Shown here one piece after another: positions 17,001 through 23,651 of a DNA stretch of 38,541 nt. Source of the DNA: Lachnospiraceae bacterium. Lineage in GTDB: Bacteria; Bacillota; Clostridia; Lachnospirales; Lachnospiraceae. The stretch covers positions 1 to 38,541 of the forward strand of contig JAFZOW010000094.1 in the NCBI GenBank assembly GCA_017552715.1, read 5' to 3'. The notes beneath the pieces were generated by a model. It was not told where the DNA came from. It made no database searches and worked only from the letters and a program-made list of their open reading frames with translations. Numbering within the stretch: the first letter of the stretch is position 1; each line of letters opens with the position of its first letter. The position numbers were made by a program, and so were the translations under genes.

Positions 17001-17153
17001 TTTGCCAAAGACAATTCCTTTATCCAGCGGGATGTGAGAACTGTATACCGCTCACATTACATGGATTACCGTGAGCTGATCGAGGAAGCGAAGCGCCAGT
17101 TCCCCGATGCTTTCCTTAGCGAAGCGGAGAAGAGGGAATACAATATAGAGTGA
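14079..17153 (+). CDS. TIR + transmembrane + WD40-like beta-propeller protein, interrupted by in-frame TAG
   Basis: The reading frame runs 1024 codons if the TAG at 16575-16577 (codon 833) is read through; otherwise it yields 832 residues. Residues 1-150 are a TIR domain: FISYRH (6-11), RDQEELPIGSDL (49-60) and WVGRE with the candidate NADase glutamate E91. A basic stretch (RQRRRERMIRR) precedes a transmembrane helix at 180-202, then a coiled-coil-like helix to about 270. From about 300 onward come repeated beta-propeller blades (VYVWEPESW, VYVWDTEG and, after the TAG, IQIWDIRLGKY). The basic residues suggest TIR inside and propeller outside. The post-TAG 191 codons keep the same frame and fold pattern and include the last blades. 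No ribosome site supports separate translation of the C-terminal part. Bacterial TIR domains commonly cleave NAD+; activity here is inferred from E91. It overlaps the DHH gene by 4 bp. Confidence 0.82.
16575..16577 (+). other. In-frame amber (TAG) codon inside the TIR-propeller gene
   Basis: Upstream residues ...TMDLASG and downstream residues KKSFNDEDLYAVSD... read continuously in one frame with no frameshift. The downstream frame stays open for 191 codons and ends with TGA. The next plausible starts downstream (GTG 16644, ATG 16671) have no Shine-Dalgarno sequence. Confidence 0.9.
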
Positions 17154-17161
17154 CATAAAAC

Positions 17162-17189
17162 TTGACAATTATTACAGTGGTGATATAAT
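17162..17189 (+). promoter_or_regulatory. Promoter of the lipoprotein gene
   Basis: TTGACA at 17162-17167, a 16-bp spacer, and TATAAT at 17184-17189 with an extended TG motif (TGATATAAT). It is near consensus, so strong expression is expected. Confidence 0.88.
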
Positions 17190-17251
17190 ACCCGTGTTTC
17201 ATGATGATGAAAGCCTGAAAGAGGCGAACAGAAAAAAGGGAGAAGAAAATT

Positions 17252-18031
17252 ATGAAAAAGAGAGTACTTGCAATGCTGATCTCCGCAGTGCTGAGCGTAG
17301 GAATGCTCTGCGCATGCGGCGGTTCCGAGGCTGCCCCGGAGACCACCAAGACTGAGGAGAAGAAGGAAGAAAAGAAAGAAGAGACCAAGACCGAGACAAA
17401 GGACGAGGGTGGCATCACCTTCGCCGATCTTCAGGAGAACTACAAGACCCTGAAGGAGACCTATGATTCTGTGGAAGAGCTGTACATGAATGATGCGATC
17501 CAGGGTGATGAGAACATCACTGAGCTGCTTTCCCAGTGCAAGGAAGTCATTGATGAGATGGGTGAGCTGACCGAGGCTGATTTCGGCAATCAGCAGGATA
17601 TGGTCGACATGAACAACACCATGGTGAGCCTGCTGGGTTCCCTGGGGCAGATCGTTGATGCTATGCAGGTTGCTGAGCCCGCTGAGCCCGAGTCCGATCC
17701 TGAAGAGACCGATATGCAGTATGTTGACGGTTACTATGCAAATGACGGCACCACCGAGTTCATTATCACATTCTTCAGCGGCAGCGACGGAGATTTCGCT
17801 TATGTTTACGACGGCGAGGCTGAGGCTTTTGCTGAGTACACCGTAGAGAGCGTTTCCTCCACTTCTTCCGATTTCGAAGATTACCTGCTGGTTACCGTAG
17901 GTGCTCTGGAGCTGGGCTACTACATCGATGATGACGGCGATGTATGGATCACCGACGGTGAGACCCTGTATGCTGCTGCTCAGCTTTCCGAGAGCGAAGC
18001 TGACGAGATCATGGAGAGCATGATGGAGTAA
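17252..18031 (+). CDS. Secreted lipoprotein, function unknown
   Basis: A 259-residue protein with a lipoprotein signal: MKKR, a hydrophobic core, then LCAC with the lipidated Cys near residue 22. A Lys/Glu/Thr-rich linker (about 28-52) gives reach through the wall. A helical region follows (about 55-130, acidic, possible coiled coil), then a small beta-rich domain (about 145-245: YYANDGTTEFIITFF, YVYDGEAEAFAEY, YYIDDDGDVWITDG). It is very acidic overall. Codon choice (GCTGAG, CTGCTG) is more uniform than in its neighbours and fits the near-consensus promoter and high expression. It is monocistronic with its own terminator. The family was not recognised; a ligand-binding or surface structural role is possible. 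Confidence 0.85.
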   Translation: MKKRVLAMLISAVLSVGMLCACGGSEAAPETTKTEEKKEEKKEETKTETKDEGGITFADLQENYKTLKETYDSVEELYMNDAIQGDENITELLSQCKEVIDEMGELTEADFGNQQDMVDMNNTMVSLLGSLGQIVDAMQVAEPAEPESDPEETDMQYVDGYYANDGTTEFIITFFSGSDGDFAYVYDGEAEAFAEYTVESVSSTSSDFEDYLLVTVGALELGYYIDDDGDVWITDGETLYAAAQLSESEADEIMESMME

Positions 18032-18067
18032 GCTCTTCCGATCCGAAGCACAGAACGGAATGATAAA

Positions 18068-18096
18068 AGCACCTGCGCAAGCGGGTGCTTTTTTTG
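18068..18096 (+). terminator. Terminator after the lipoprotein gene
   Basis: A 9-bp stem AGCACCTGC/GCGGGTGCT closed by a GCAA loop, followed by a run of seven or more T. Confidence 0.93.
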
Positions 18097-18147
18097 TTAC
18101 AAAAGGAAATGCCGTTTACATGGCAGGCGGCCATGGAGCTCCATGAA

Positions 18148-18176
18148 TTGCAGGAGCTTTGGGCATATGTTATAAT
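18148..18176 (+). promoter_or_regulatory. Promoter of the glycerol-1-phosphate-dehydrogenase-like gene
   Basis: TTGCAG at 18148-18153, a 17-bp spacer, and TATAAT at 18171-18176, followed by AAGGAGG and the start at 18211. Confidence 0.85.
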
Positions 18177-18210
18177 GGCTGACAGTTATGCAACAAAGGA
18201 GGAATATGCC

Positions 18211-19269
18211 ATGAACCGTTTTCGACTGCCTTATCACCTTATCGTTGAGGAAGACGTATTTAAGGATATCCCCGGAGCCATGGGGGATGTGTTCCCGAAG
18301 CTTTCCTCCGGAAAGACCATACTGGTCACGGAAGAAAACCTGAAAGGGATATTTGAAGGGCTCCTTTCGGAGATGATGAAGGATTTCCCCAAGAGCGAGC
18401 TGTACCTGATACAGAAAGCGGATTACGATTCCGCCGTGGCTCTTGCCAAGTATATCACCATGAACGACATACGTACGGTGATAGGCTTCGGCGGCGGCAC
18501 GGTGCTGGATCTGGCCAAGTTTGCCGCCTTTGTATCCAAGACGCAGCTCATCAGCCTGCCCACCACCCTGTCCAACGATTCCCTGGCCTCGCCGGTGGCG
18601 GTACTGGGGACGGAGGGGAGAGCCAGAAAGAGCTTCCGCTGTACCATACCCGATGCGATCCTCATCGACGTGAACGTGGTGAAGAGCGCGCCGGACCGGC
18701 AGCTGCTGGCGGGTATAGGGGATACGGTTTCGAAATATACGGCCCTCTATGACTGGAAAATGGCTGCTTCCAAAGGGCGGGAGAATGTGGATGATTTTGC
18801 CTACATGATCTCGGAGATGGCTTTTGATTCCGTACTGCATGCGGAGGGAGAAGAGCTTAAGAGCACGGGCTTTATACGGAGACTTACCTATGCCTTGGTG
18901 ATGGGGGGCCTGGCCATGGAGATCGCGGGGAATTCCCGGCCTTCTTCCGGCTCCGAGCATCTTTTCTGTCATGCCCTGGAGGAGGATTTTGCCGAGCAGG
19001 TAAATGTTCCCCACGGTATCGCAACAGCCATGGGTTCCTATCCGGCCTGCATCTTCCAGGGGCGGGATACGGATAAGGTGGTGCAGGTCATCAAAACTTT
19101 CGGGATCCCCGTAAAGCCCTCCGCATACGGGATCACGGAAGAGATCTTCATAAAGGCCTGGCAGGCTTCCGCTGCAACACGGGCCGACCGTTACACCATC
19201 TTAAATGAGGCGGATCTGAGTGACGGGAGATTGTCGGAGATCTATAAGGAGATGGAAGAGCTTTTCTGA
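18211..19269 (+). CDS. Iron-containing alcohol dehydrogenase family, sn-glycerol-1-phosphate dehydrogenase-like
   Basis: A 352-residue enzyme of the Fe-ADH/dehydroquinate-synthase superfamily, closest in pattern to AraM/EgsA glycerol-1-phosphate dehydrogenases, which reduce dihydroxyacetone phosphate with NAD(P)H. Visible motifs are GFGGGTVLDLAKFAA (nucleotide binding, about residues 91-105), LPTTLSNDSLASPVA (about 116-130, with the metal-binding aspartate), the GIGDTVSKYTA segment, SGSEH (metal His) and VPHGIATAMG (second metal His). The start at 18211 is chosen for its AAGGAGG site; the open frame extends 42 codons further but through the promoter. G1P-linked lipids are unusual in bacteria, so the enzyme may instead act on a related polyol phosphate. 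It converges on the small gene at 19273. Confidence 0.8.
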   Translation: MNRFRLPYHLIVEEDVFKDIPGAMGDVFPKLSSGKTILVTEENLKGIFEGLLSEMMKDFPKSELYLIQKADYDSAVALAKYITMNDIRTVIGFGGGTVLDLAKFAAFVSKTQLISLPTTLSNDSLASPVAVLGTEGRARKSFRCTIPDAILIDVNVVKSAPDRQLLAGIGDTVSKYTALYDWKMAASKGRENVDDFAYMISEMAFDSVLHAEGEELKSTGFIRRLTYALVMGGLAMEIAGNSRPSSGSEHLFCHALEEDFAEQVNVPHGIATAMGSYPACIFQGRDTDKVVQVIKTFGIPVKPSAYGITEEIFIKAWQASAATRADRYTILNEADLSDGRLSEIYKEMEELF

Positions 19270-19272
19270 GCT

Positions 19273-19536
19273 TCAGTCCTTCCGCACACGGCGGAAGGAA
19301 GTGCGGCCATAGGCGTCGGTGGTTTTTTCGTAATCCCAGGAGGCTTCCGGCGCTTCTTTTTCTTTCCGGTAGATAGCCAGTTCCTCTTCGATACGGGAGA
19401 GGGGCAGGGGATAGGAAAGACGTTTTTCGATCTCTGCCGCATCAAAGCCAAGATCGCAGAGGTGGCGTACGGCTCCTCTGGCGGCGAAATCGTAACTCAT
19501 ATTTGAAAGAGCTTTCTGAAAGGCTTTGTTTTCCAT
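19273..19536 (-). CDS. Small conserved-looking protein, function unknown
   Basis: An 87-residue protein on the minus strand, fitted exactly between its convergent and divergent neighbours (3 bp from the stop at 19269). It contains the segment MSYDFAARGAVRHLCDLGFDAAEIEKRL, which looks like a helical, possibly HTH-type unit, and a charged C-terminus. I have seen similar short proteins in Lachnospiraceae, but they carry no assigned function. No Shine-Dalgarno sequence is present: the -10 box lies 6 bp before the ATG, so a leaderless mRNA is likely (see findings). Confidence that it is real comes from fit, composition and its promoter. Confidence 0.65.
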   Translation of the reverse strand: MENKAFQKALSNMSYDFAARGAVRHLCDLGFDAAEIEKRLSYPLPLSRIEEELAIYRKEKEAPEASWDYEKTTDAYGRTSFRRVRKD

Positions 19537-19542
19537 AAATGC

Positions 19543-19548
19543 ATTATA
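19543..19548 (-). promoter_or_regulatory. Extended -10 promoter directly before the small gene
   Basis: On the minus strand TGATATAAT reads into GCATTT and then ATG. With the usual 6-7-nt distance, transcription would begin at the A of the start codon. No good -35 box is present, as is common with extended -10 promoters. Confidence 0.5.
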
Positions 19549-19569
19549 TCACAGGAAGGGGAGTTTTGT

Positions 19570-20295
19570 ATGCGTATATTGATCACCAATGACGACGGGA
19601 TCAAAGCGGAGGGGCTGCGGCTGCTGACGGAAGCGGCTGCATCCCTTAAGGAGCATGAGCTCTGGATCGTGGCGCCGGCGGAGCAGTGCAGTGCCATGAG
19701 CCAGCGGATCACGCTGCGTGAGGAACTGTTCCTGAAGGAAGAAGATTTTCCCGTTCCCGTACACAGGGCATTTTCTCTTTCCGGAACTCCGGCAGACTGC
19801 GTAAAGGTGGCCTTTTCCCATATCATGAAGGATAAGGCGCCGGACTGTGTTTTTTCAGGTATGAACTTCGGCTACAACAGCGGCTTTGATATTGCCTATT
19901 CCGGTACCGTGGGAGCCGCCATGGAAGGGATACTGCAGGGAGTGCCGTCCTTTGCTTTTTCCAACGAAGCTTATGTTTCCAACGAGCTGGCCATTAAGAT
20001 GCTGCCGGAGCTGATGCGGGAGCTCCTGAAAAAGCCTGTGGACTTAAGCGGCATCTGGAATGTGAACATCCCGGGCTGTCCGCCGGAGGAATGCCGGGGG
20101 ATACTCTGGGATCGGAAACCGGCTACGATCCAGTTTTATGCGGATCATTACGATGCCAGGGATATGGCGGAAGGGCAATGGCTTAAGTGCAACGGTATCC
20201 CCACAGAGCAGCGTATGGAGGAGGGGACGGATATCGCGGCCCTGCAGGATAAGTATGTCTCCATAGGAAGAGTAAAGTGCATGATCTTTGCATAA
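19570..20295 (+). CDS. surE: 5'/3'-nucleotidase SurE
   Basis: Metal-dependent phosphatase of nucleoside 5'- and 3'-monophosphates and short polyphosphates. The 241-residue product has the family landmarks: the N-terminal ILITNDDG with metal ligands D8/D9, VAPAEQCSAMS near residues 36-46, SGTPADCVK near 75-83, the SGMNFGYNSG motif near 97-106 and YSGTVGAAMEG near 111-121. An AGGAAGGGGAG site precedes the ATG. It is divergent from the small gene at 19273-19536, with only 33 bp between the starts. Confidence 0.93.
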   Translation: MRILITNDDGIKAEGLRLLTEAAASLKEHELWIVAPAEQCSAMSQRITLREELFLKEEDFPVPVHRAFSLSGTPADCVKVAFSHIMKDKAPDCVFSGMNFGYNSGFDIAYSGTVGAAMEGILQGVPSFAFSNEAYVSNELAIKMLPELMRELLKKPVDLSGIWNVNIPGCPPEECRGILWDRKPATIQFYADHYDARDMAEGQWLKCNGIPTEQRMEEGTDIAALQDKYVSIGRVKCMIFA

Positions 20296-20304
20296 AAATT
20301 GTTG

Positions 20305-20333
20305 TTGACAAAATGAAAGTGTGGTGATATCAT
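20305..20333 (+). promoter_or_regulatory. Promoter of the SPFH-RHH-yfiH operon
   Basis: TTGACA at 20305-20310, a 17-bp spacer, and TATCAT at 20328-20333 with an extended TGA before the -10. Confidence 0.82.
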
Positions 20334-20342
20334 AACGATATC
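20326..20342. promoter_or_regulatory. Candidate operator overlapping the SPFH -10
   Basis: GATATC-ATAAC-GATATC: two identical palindromic hexamers spaced by 5 bp, with the first overlapping the -10 box. Paired short palindromes of this kind are typical of ribbon-helix-helix repressors such as Arc, and an RHH protein is encoded in the same operon (21412). Binding is inferred. Confidence 0.4.
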
Positions 20343-20392
20343 AAAACGAACCGGGCGTGCAAGCTGTCGCCCCACTCAAAGGAGGTATCGTT

Positions 20393-21412
20393 ATGAATAC
20401 AAATGTACAGGAAAAGATCATCAGCGGTCATAAGACCGGAGGACTGGTCCTTCTGCTCGTGCTGGCGCTTTATGCACTTTGCGTTCCCTGCATGATAACG
20501 GCTTCGGCTATGGGCCTGGGCTGGCTGAATGTGATCGGGATCCTGTGGCTTAGCCTGGGCTGGATCCTGCTTTGCGGCCTGAAGGTCTTAAAACCCAATG
20601 AGGCTCTGGTGCTGACCCTCTTCGGTAAGTATGTAGGTACGCTGAAAGGCGACGGCTTCTTCTGGGTCAATCCTTTCTGCACCGCTTTCAACCCGGCAGC
20701 CGGAACGAAGCTTGGACAGAGCGGGGACGTGGCAGTACCTAACAACATCCTTTCCATCAGCTCTCAGGGAGCAACGGTTACAACGGAGAGTGCCGGCAGC
20801 AAAAAGATCTCCCTTAAGGTGATGACCCTTTCCAACAGCCGTCAGAAGGTCAACGATGTGCTGGGCAATCCGGTGGAAGTGGCGGTGGCCGTGATGTGGC
20901 GTGTACGTGATACCGCCAAGGCGGTCTTCGAGGTGGATAACTTTAAAGAGTACCTTTCCCTGCAGTGCGATACCGCGGTACGTAACGTGGTAAAGGTCTA
21001 TCCTTACGATATGACCGATAATGTGGACACCACCGGTGACGGAGTGGCGGATGACGGCAGCCTCAGAGGTTCCACGGAAGTGGTGGCAGGACGTATCAAG
21101 GATGAGATCCAGAGCAAGGTGGCGGATGCCGGTCTGGAGATCGTGGATGCACGTATCACTTATCTGGCCTATGCGCCTGAGATCGCGGCGGCCATGCTGC
21201 AGAGACAGCAGGCTGCGGCCGTGGTGGATGCCAGAAAGCTCATCGTGGACGGTGCCGTGGGTATGGTGGAACTGGCCCTGGAGCGCCTGAACGAGAAGAA
21301 GACCGTGGAATTGGACGAGGAGCGCAAGGCCGCCATGGTATCGAATCTGCTGGTAGTACTTTGCGGCAACCATGACGCGCAGCCCATCGTCAATTCCGGG
21401 AGCCTGTATTGA
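20393..21412 (+). CDS. SPFH/Band-7 membrane protein
   Basis: A 339-residue flotillin/stomatin-type protein. Two closely spaced hydrophobic segments (about 18-38 and 42-64, including GLVLLLVLALYALCVPCMI and LNVIGILWLSLGWILLCG) anchor it. The SPFH domain follows (about 68-290: VLKPNEALVLTLFGKYVGTL, VAVAVMWRVRDTAKAVFEVDN, VKVYPYD), ending in a helical region with an AAAMLQRQQAAAVVDARK stretch. Such proteins oligomerise at the membrane and scaffold proteases or lipid domains. The start at 20393 has a perfect AAAGGAGG site. Its stop overlaps the next ATG by 1 bp (TGATG). This pairing of an SPFH gene with a small Arc-like gene is widespread in Firmicutes. Confidence 0.9.
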   Translation: MNTNVQEKIISGHKTGGLVLLLVLALYALCVPCMITASAMGLGWLNVIGILWLSLGWILLCGLKVLKPNEALVLTLFGKYVGTLKGDGFFWVNPFCTAFNPAAGTKLGQSGDVAVPNNILSISSQGATVTTESAGSKKISLKVMTLSNSRQKVNDVLGNPVEVAVAVMWRVRDTAKAVFEVDNFKEYLSLQCDTAVRNVVKVYPYDMTDNVDTTGDGVADDGSLRGSTEVVAGRIKDEIQSKVADAGLEIVDARITYLAYAPEIAAAMLQRQQAAAVVDARKLIVDGAVGMVELALERLNEKKTVELDEERKAAMVSNLLVVLCGNHDAQPIVNSGSLY

Positions 21413-21609
21413 TGGCGGAAAAGAAACAGGTTCCCCTGCGCCTGTCGGCCAAACTCTATGATACGATCGCTGCCTGGGCGGAGGACGACTTCCGATCGGT
21501 GAACGGACAGATCGAATACCTGCTGACGGAATGTGTGAAGCAGAGAAAAAAGGACGGGAAGTATGTCGGGCAGCAGATCGACGAAGAACCGGAATTTGAT
21601 ATCAAGTGA
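21412..21609 (+). CDS. Arc-like ribbon-helix-helix protein
   Basis: A 65-residue protein. The VPLRLSAKLYDTIAAWAEDDFRS stretch and NGQIEYLLTECV helix fit the beta-strand plus two-helix fold of Arc/MetJ DNA-binding proteins. A basic tail and an acidic end follow. A TTG at 21409 would add one residue; the ATG at 21412 overlapping the SPFH stop is preferred. It may regulate its own operon through the palindromes at 20326-20342, or act as an adaptor of the SPFH complex. Its stop overlaps the GTG start of the next gene (GTGA). Confidence 0.85.
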   Translation: MAEKKQVPLRLSAKLYDTIAAWAEDDFRSVNGQIEYLLTECVKQRKKDGKYVGQQIDEEPEFDIK

Positions 21610-22379
21610 ATGCTGAAATCGTAAAAAGTACAAAGATCTCCTTTCCTCACGGCTTCTCCACCAGAAGGGGAGGCGTGAGTGAGGGGATCTTTGCATCCTT
21701 AAACCTTGGAATGAACCGGGGGGATGAGGAGGAAAAGGTAAAAGAGAATTACCGGCGTTTTCTGCGCTCCTGCGGAATAGAGCAGGAGCGCTTTGTATGC
21801 GGAAAGCAGGTGCACGGTTCCGAGGTGCTCATCGTGGGAGAGGCGCAGGCAAGACCTCCCTACGGCTATGGAGAACTGATGGAGGCGGACGGCTATGTGA
21901 CGAAGGAAGCCGGGGTGCCCCTGGTGATCTTTACGGCGGACTGTATCCCCCTGCTGCTTGCGGATGAGAAGGCCGGGGTTGTGGCCGCGGTCCATTCCGG
22001 CTGGCGGGGCACCGTTAAGGATATCGAGAAGACTGCTATAGAGCAGATGCTTTTGCTGGGGGCGGAGCGTAAGGATATAAAGGCCTGTATCGGGCCCGCC
22101 ATCGGCCGCTGCTGTTTTGAAGTGGGCGGAGAGGTGATCGAAGCGGTGGAGGAACTGCTGGGAAGAGACCCCACAGCCTTTTATGATGCCAAAGAAAACG
22201 GAAAATACATGCTGGATCTGAAAGGAGTATTGAAGGACTGTCTGCTGCGCAGCGGCATCCCGGAGGAGAACATCGAGACCGTTACCGACTGCACCCTCTG
22301 TATGCCGGAGAAATACTGGTCCCATCGTCAGGCCGGTCTTACCCGGGGCAGTCAGGCTTCGGTGATCATGATACCCTGA
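21606..22379 (+). CDS. YfiH/LACC1 family purine nucleoside phosphorylase (multicopper-oxidase-like fold)
   Basis: A 257-residue member of the DUF152/YfiH family, once called polyphenol oxidase. Characterised members catalyse purine nucleoside phosphorolysis and adenosine deamination. The zinc-binding residues are visible: H in KQVHGSEV (near residue 70), C in FTADCIPLLLAD (near 119) and H in AAVHSGWRGT (near 136). The C-terminal CTLCMPEKYWSHRQAGLTRGSQASVI motif is complete. The start is a GTG at 21606 overlapping the RHH stop by 4 bp; the nearby ATG at 21610 is out of frame. Third gene of the SPFH operon, with a terminator downstream. Confidence 0.9.
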   Translation: MNAEIVKSTKISFPHGFSTRRGGVSEGIFASLNLGMNRGDEEEKVKENYRRFLRSCGIEQERFVCGKQVHGSEVLIVGEAQARPPYGYGELMEADGYVTKEAGVPLVIFTADCIPLLLADEKAGVVAAVHSGWRGTVKDIEKTAIEQMLLLGAERKDIKACIGPAIGRCCFEVGGEVIEAVEELLGRDPTAFYDAKENGKYMLDLKGVLKDCLLRSGIPEENIETVTDCTLCMPEKYWSHRQAGLTRGSQASVIMIP

Positions 22380-22404
22380 GCGCTGCATATGATAAGAGAA
22401 AATG

Positions 22405-22433
22405 CGGCTTCCCTGTAAAGGGGGCCGTTTTTT
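22405..22433 (+). terminator. Terminator after yfiH
   Basis: CGGC 22405-22408 pairs with GCCG 22424-22427, continued by CCCT/AGGG, followed by a run of six T. Confidence 0.8.
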
Positions 22434-22449
22434 GGACGGATGCTTACAG

Positions 22450-22478
22450 TTGAAAAAAAAGAAGCGATACATTATACT
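22450..22478 (+). promoter_or_regulatory. Promoter of tyrA
   Basis: TTGAAA at 22450-22455, a 17-bp spacer, and TATACT at 22473-22478. The leader contains a CCGGC/GCCGG hairpin near 22488-22505. Confidence 0.75.
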
Positions 22479-22536
22479 GTTTCGTGCCGGCTGAGAGATG
22501 CCGGTTCAGAAATCGAAAGGAAGATCTGCGTAAGAG

Positions 22537-23640
22537 ATGTCGGATACGGATTTTAAAAGCTTTTTATTTCTGGGCTTCGGCCTGATCGGAGGCTCCATCG
22601 CCCGGGGCATACGTGCCAGCAGGCCGGATGCGCATATCACGGCCTGGGCAAGGCATAAGGAAAGGATCGAGCCCGCCGTGGCGGACGGCACATTGAATGA
22701 TATCGCGGAAAGCCTCTGTTCGGACGTGGCGAAGGCGGATGTGATCCTGCTCTGTGCCCCCACGGGCAGCAATATCGAAAACTTAAAGACTATCGCACCC
22801 CTTGTCGGAAAGGATACCCTGATCACGGATGTGGGTTCGGTGAAAGGGGATATACAGAAGGCGGCGGAGGAGCTGGGCATAGAAGAGCAGTTCCTGGGGG
22901 GACATCCCATGACGGGCCGTGAGACCACAGGCTATGCCAGTGCGGATGCCCAGATCCTGGAGAACGCTTTTTACATCTTAACCCCCTCGGTACAGACCAG
23001 GCCGGAATATACGGAAGCTTTTACAAAGCTGGTGAAGGAGCTGAAGGCCATACCCCTGAGTGCGGGCCCCGGCTACCATGATTATGCCACTGCGGCCATC
23101 AGCCATGTGCCCCACCTGATCGCGGCAGCATTGGTGGAAATGGTGAAGGGGGCCGACAACGAAGAGCAGTTCATGAAGACCATAGCCGCCGGGGGCTTTA
23201 AGGATATCACCCGTATCGCCTCCTCGGATCCGAAGATGTGGGAGAGCATATGCCGCAGCAATACCCTGAACATACGGGAGTTCCTGGACCGTTACATCCG
23301 GGTGTTGCGCATCATCGATAAAGAACTGGCAGAGGGCCGCTTTGAGAGCATAGGCACCCTCTTTACGGAAAGCGGCAGCTACCGCAATTCCATGAGCGAG
23401 CGCCGCACCACCGCCATTCCCCGGGATTTCCGCCTTTTTGTGGATGTGCCGGACGAAGCCGGACAGATCGCTGCCGTTGCCACGCTGCTGGCAGCTTCTT
23501 CCATCAATATCAAGAATATCGGGATCACCCACAACCGGGAGCAGGCGGAAGGTGCTCTGTATATCGCCTTTTACGATGAGGCTTCCAGAGATGCGGCCGT
23601 TCCCGTGCTTAAGGAGAAGGGGTACCGTATCAGCCGGTAG
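22537..23640 (+). CDS. tyrA: Prephenate dehydrogenase with ACT domain
   Basis: NAD-dependent oxidative decarboxylation of prephenate to 4-hydroxyphenylpyruvate in tyrosine synthesis. The 367 residues comprise a Rossmann domain (FLGFGLIGGSIARGI, about residues 10-24), the helical dehydrogenase domain with GGHPMTGRETTGYASA (about 124-139), the catalytic-site histidine region ISHVPHL, and a C-terminal ACT domain (about 297-365: FRLFVDVPDEAGQIAAVATLL). The ACT domain probably binds tyrosine for feedback inhibition. It ends with TAG; a TGA lies four codons later, overlapping the next start (ATGA). That is compatible with an ordinary stop and does not itself prove readthrough. Confidence 0.94.
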   Translation: MSDTDFKSFLFLGFGLIGGSIARGIRASRPDAHITAWARHKERIEPAVADGTLNDIAESLCSDVAKADVILLCAPTGSNIENLKTIAPLVGKDTLITDVGSVKGDIQKAAEELGIEEQFLGGHPMTGRETTGYASADAQILENAFYILTPSVQTRPEYTEAFTKLVKELKAIPLSAGPGYHDYATAAISHVPHLIAAALVEMVKGADNEEQFMKTIAAGGFKDITRIASSDPKMWESICRSNTLNIREFLDRYIRVLRIIDKELAEGRFESIGTLFTESGSYRNSMSERRTTAIPRDFRLFVDVPDEAGQIAAVATLLAASSINIKNIGITHNREQAEGALYIAFYDEASRDAAVPVLKEKGYRISR

Positions 23641-23651
23641 GGGGAGAACAG

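Noticed and set aside
16644-17153. The region after the TIR-gene TAG as an independent gene
   Set aside because: It is in the same frame as the upstream part, completes the propeller, and the GTG at 16644 has no ribosome site.
22488-22515. CTGAGA in the tyrA leader, reminiscent of a TPP riboswitch
   Set aside because: The other conserved TPP elements and the required length are missing; tyrA has no link to thiamine.
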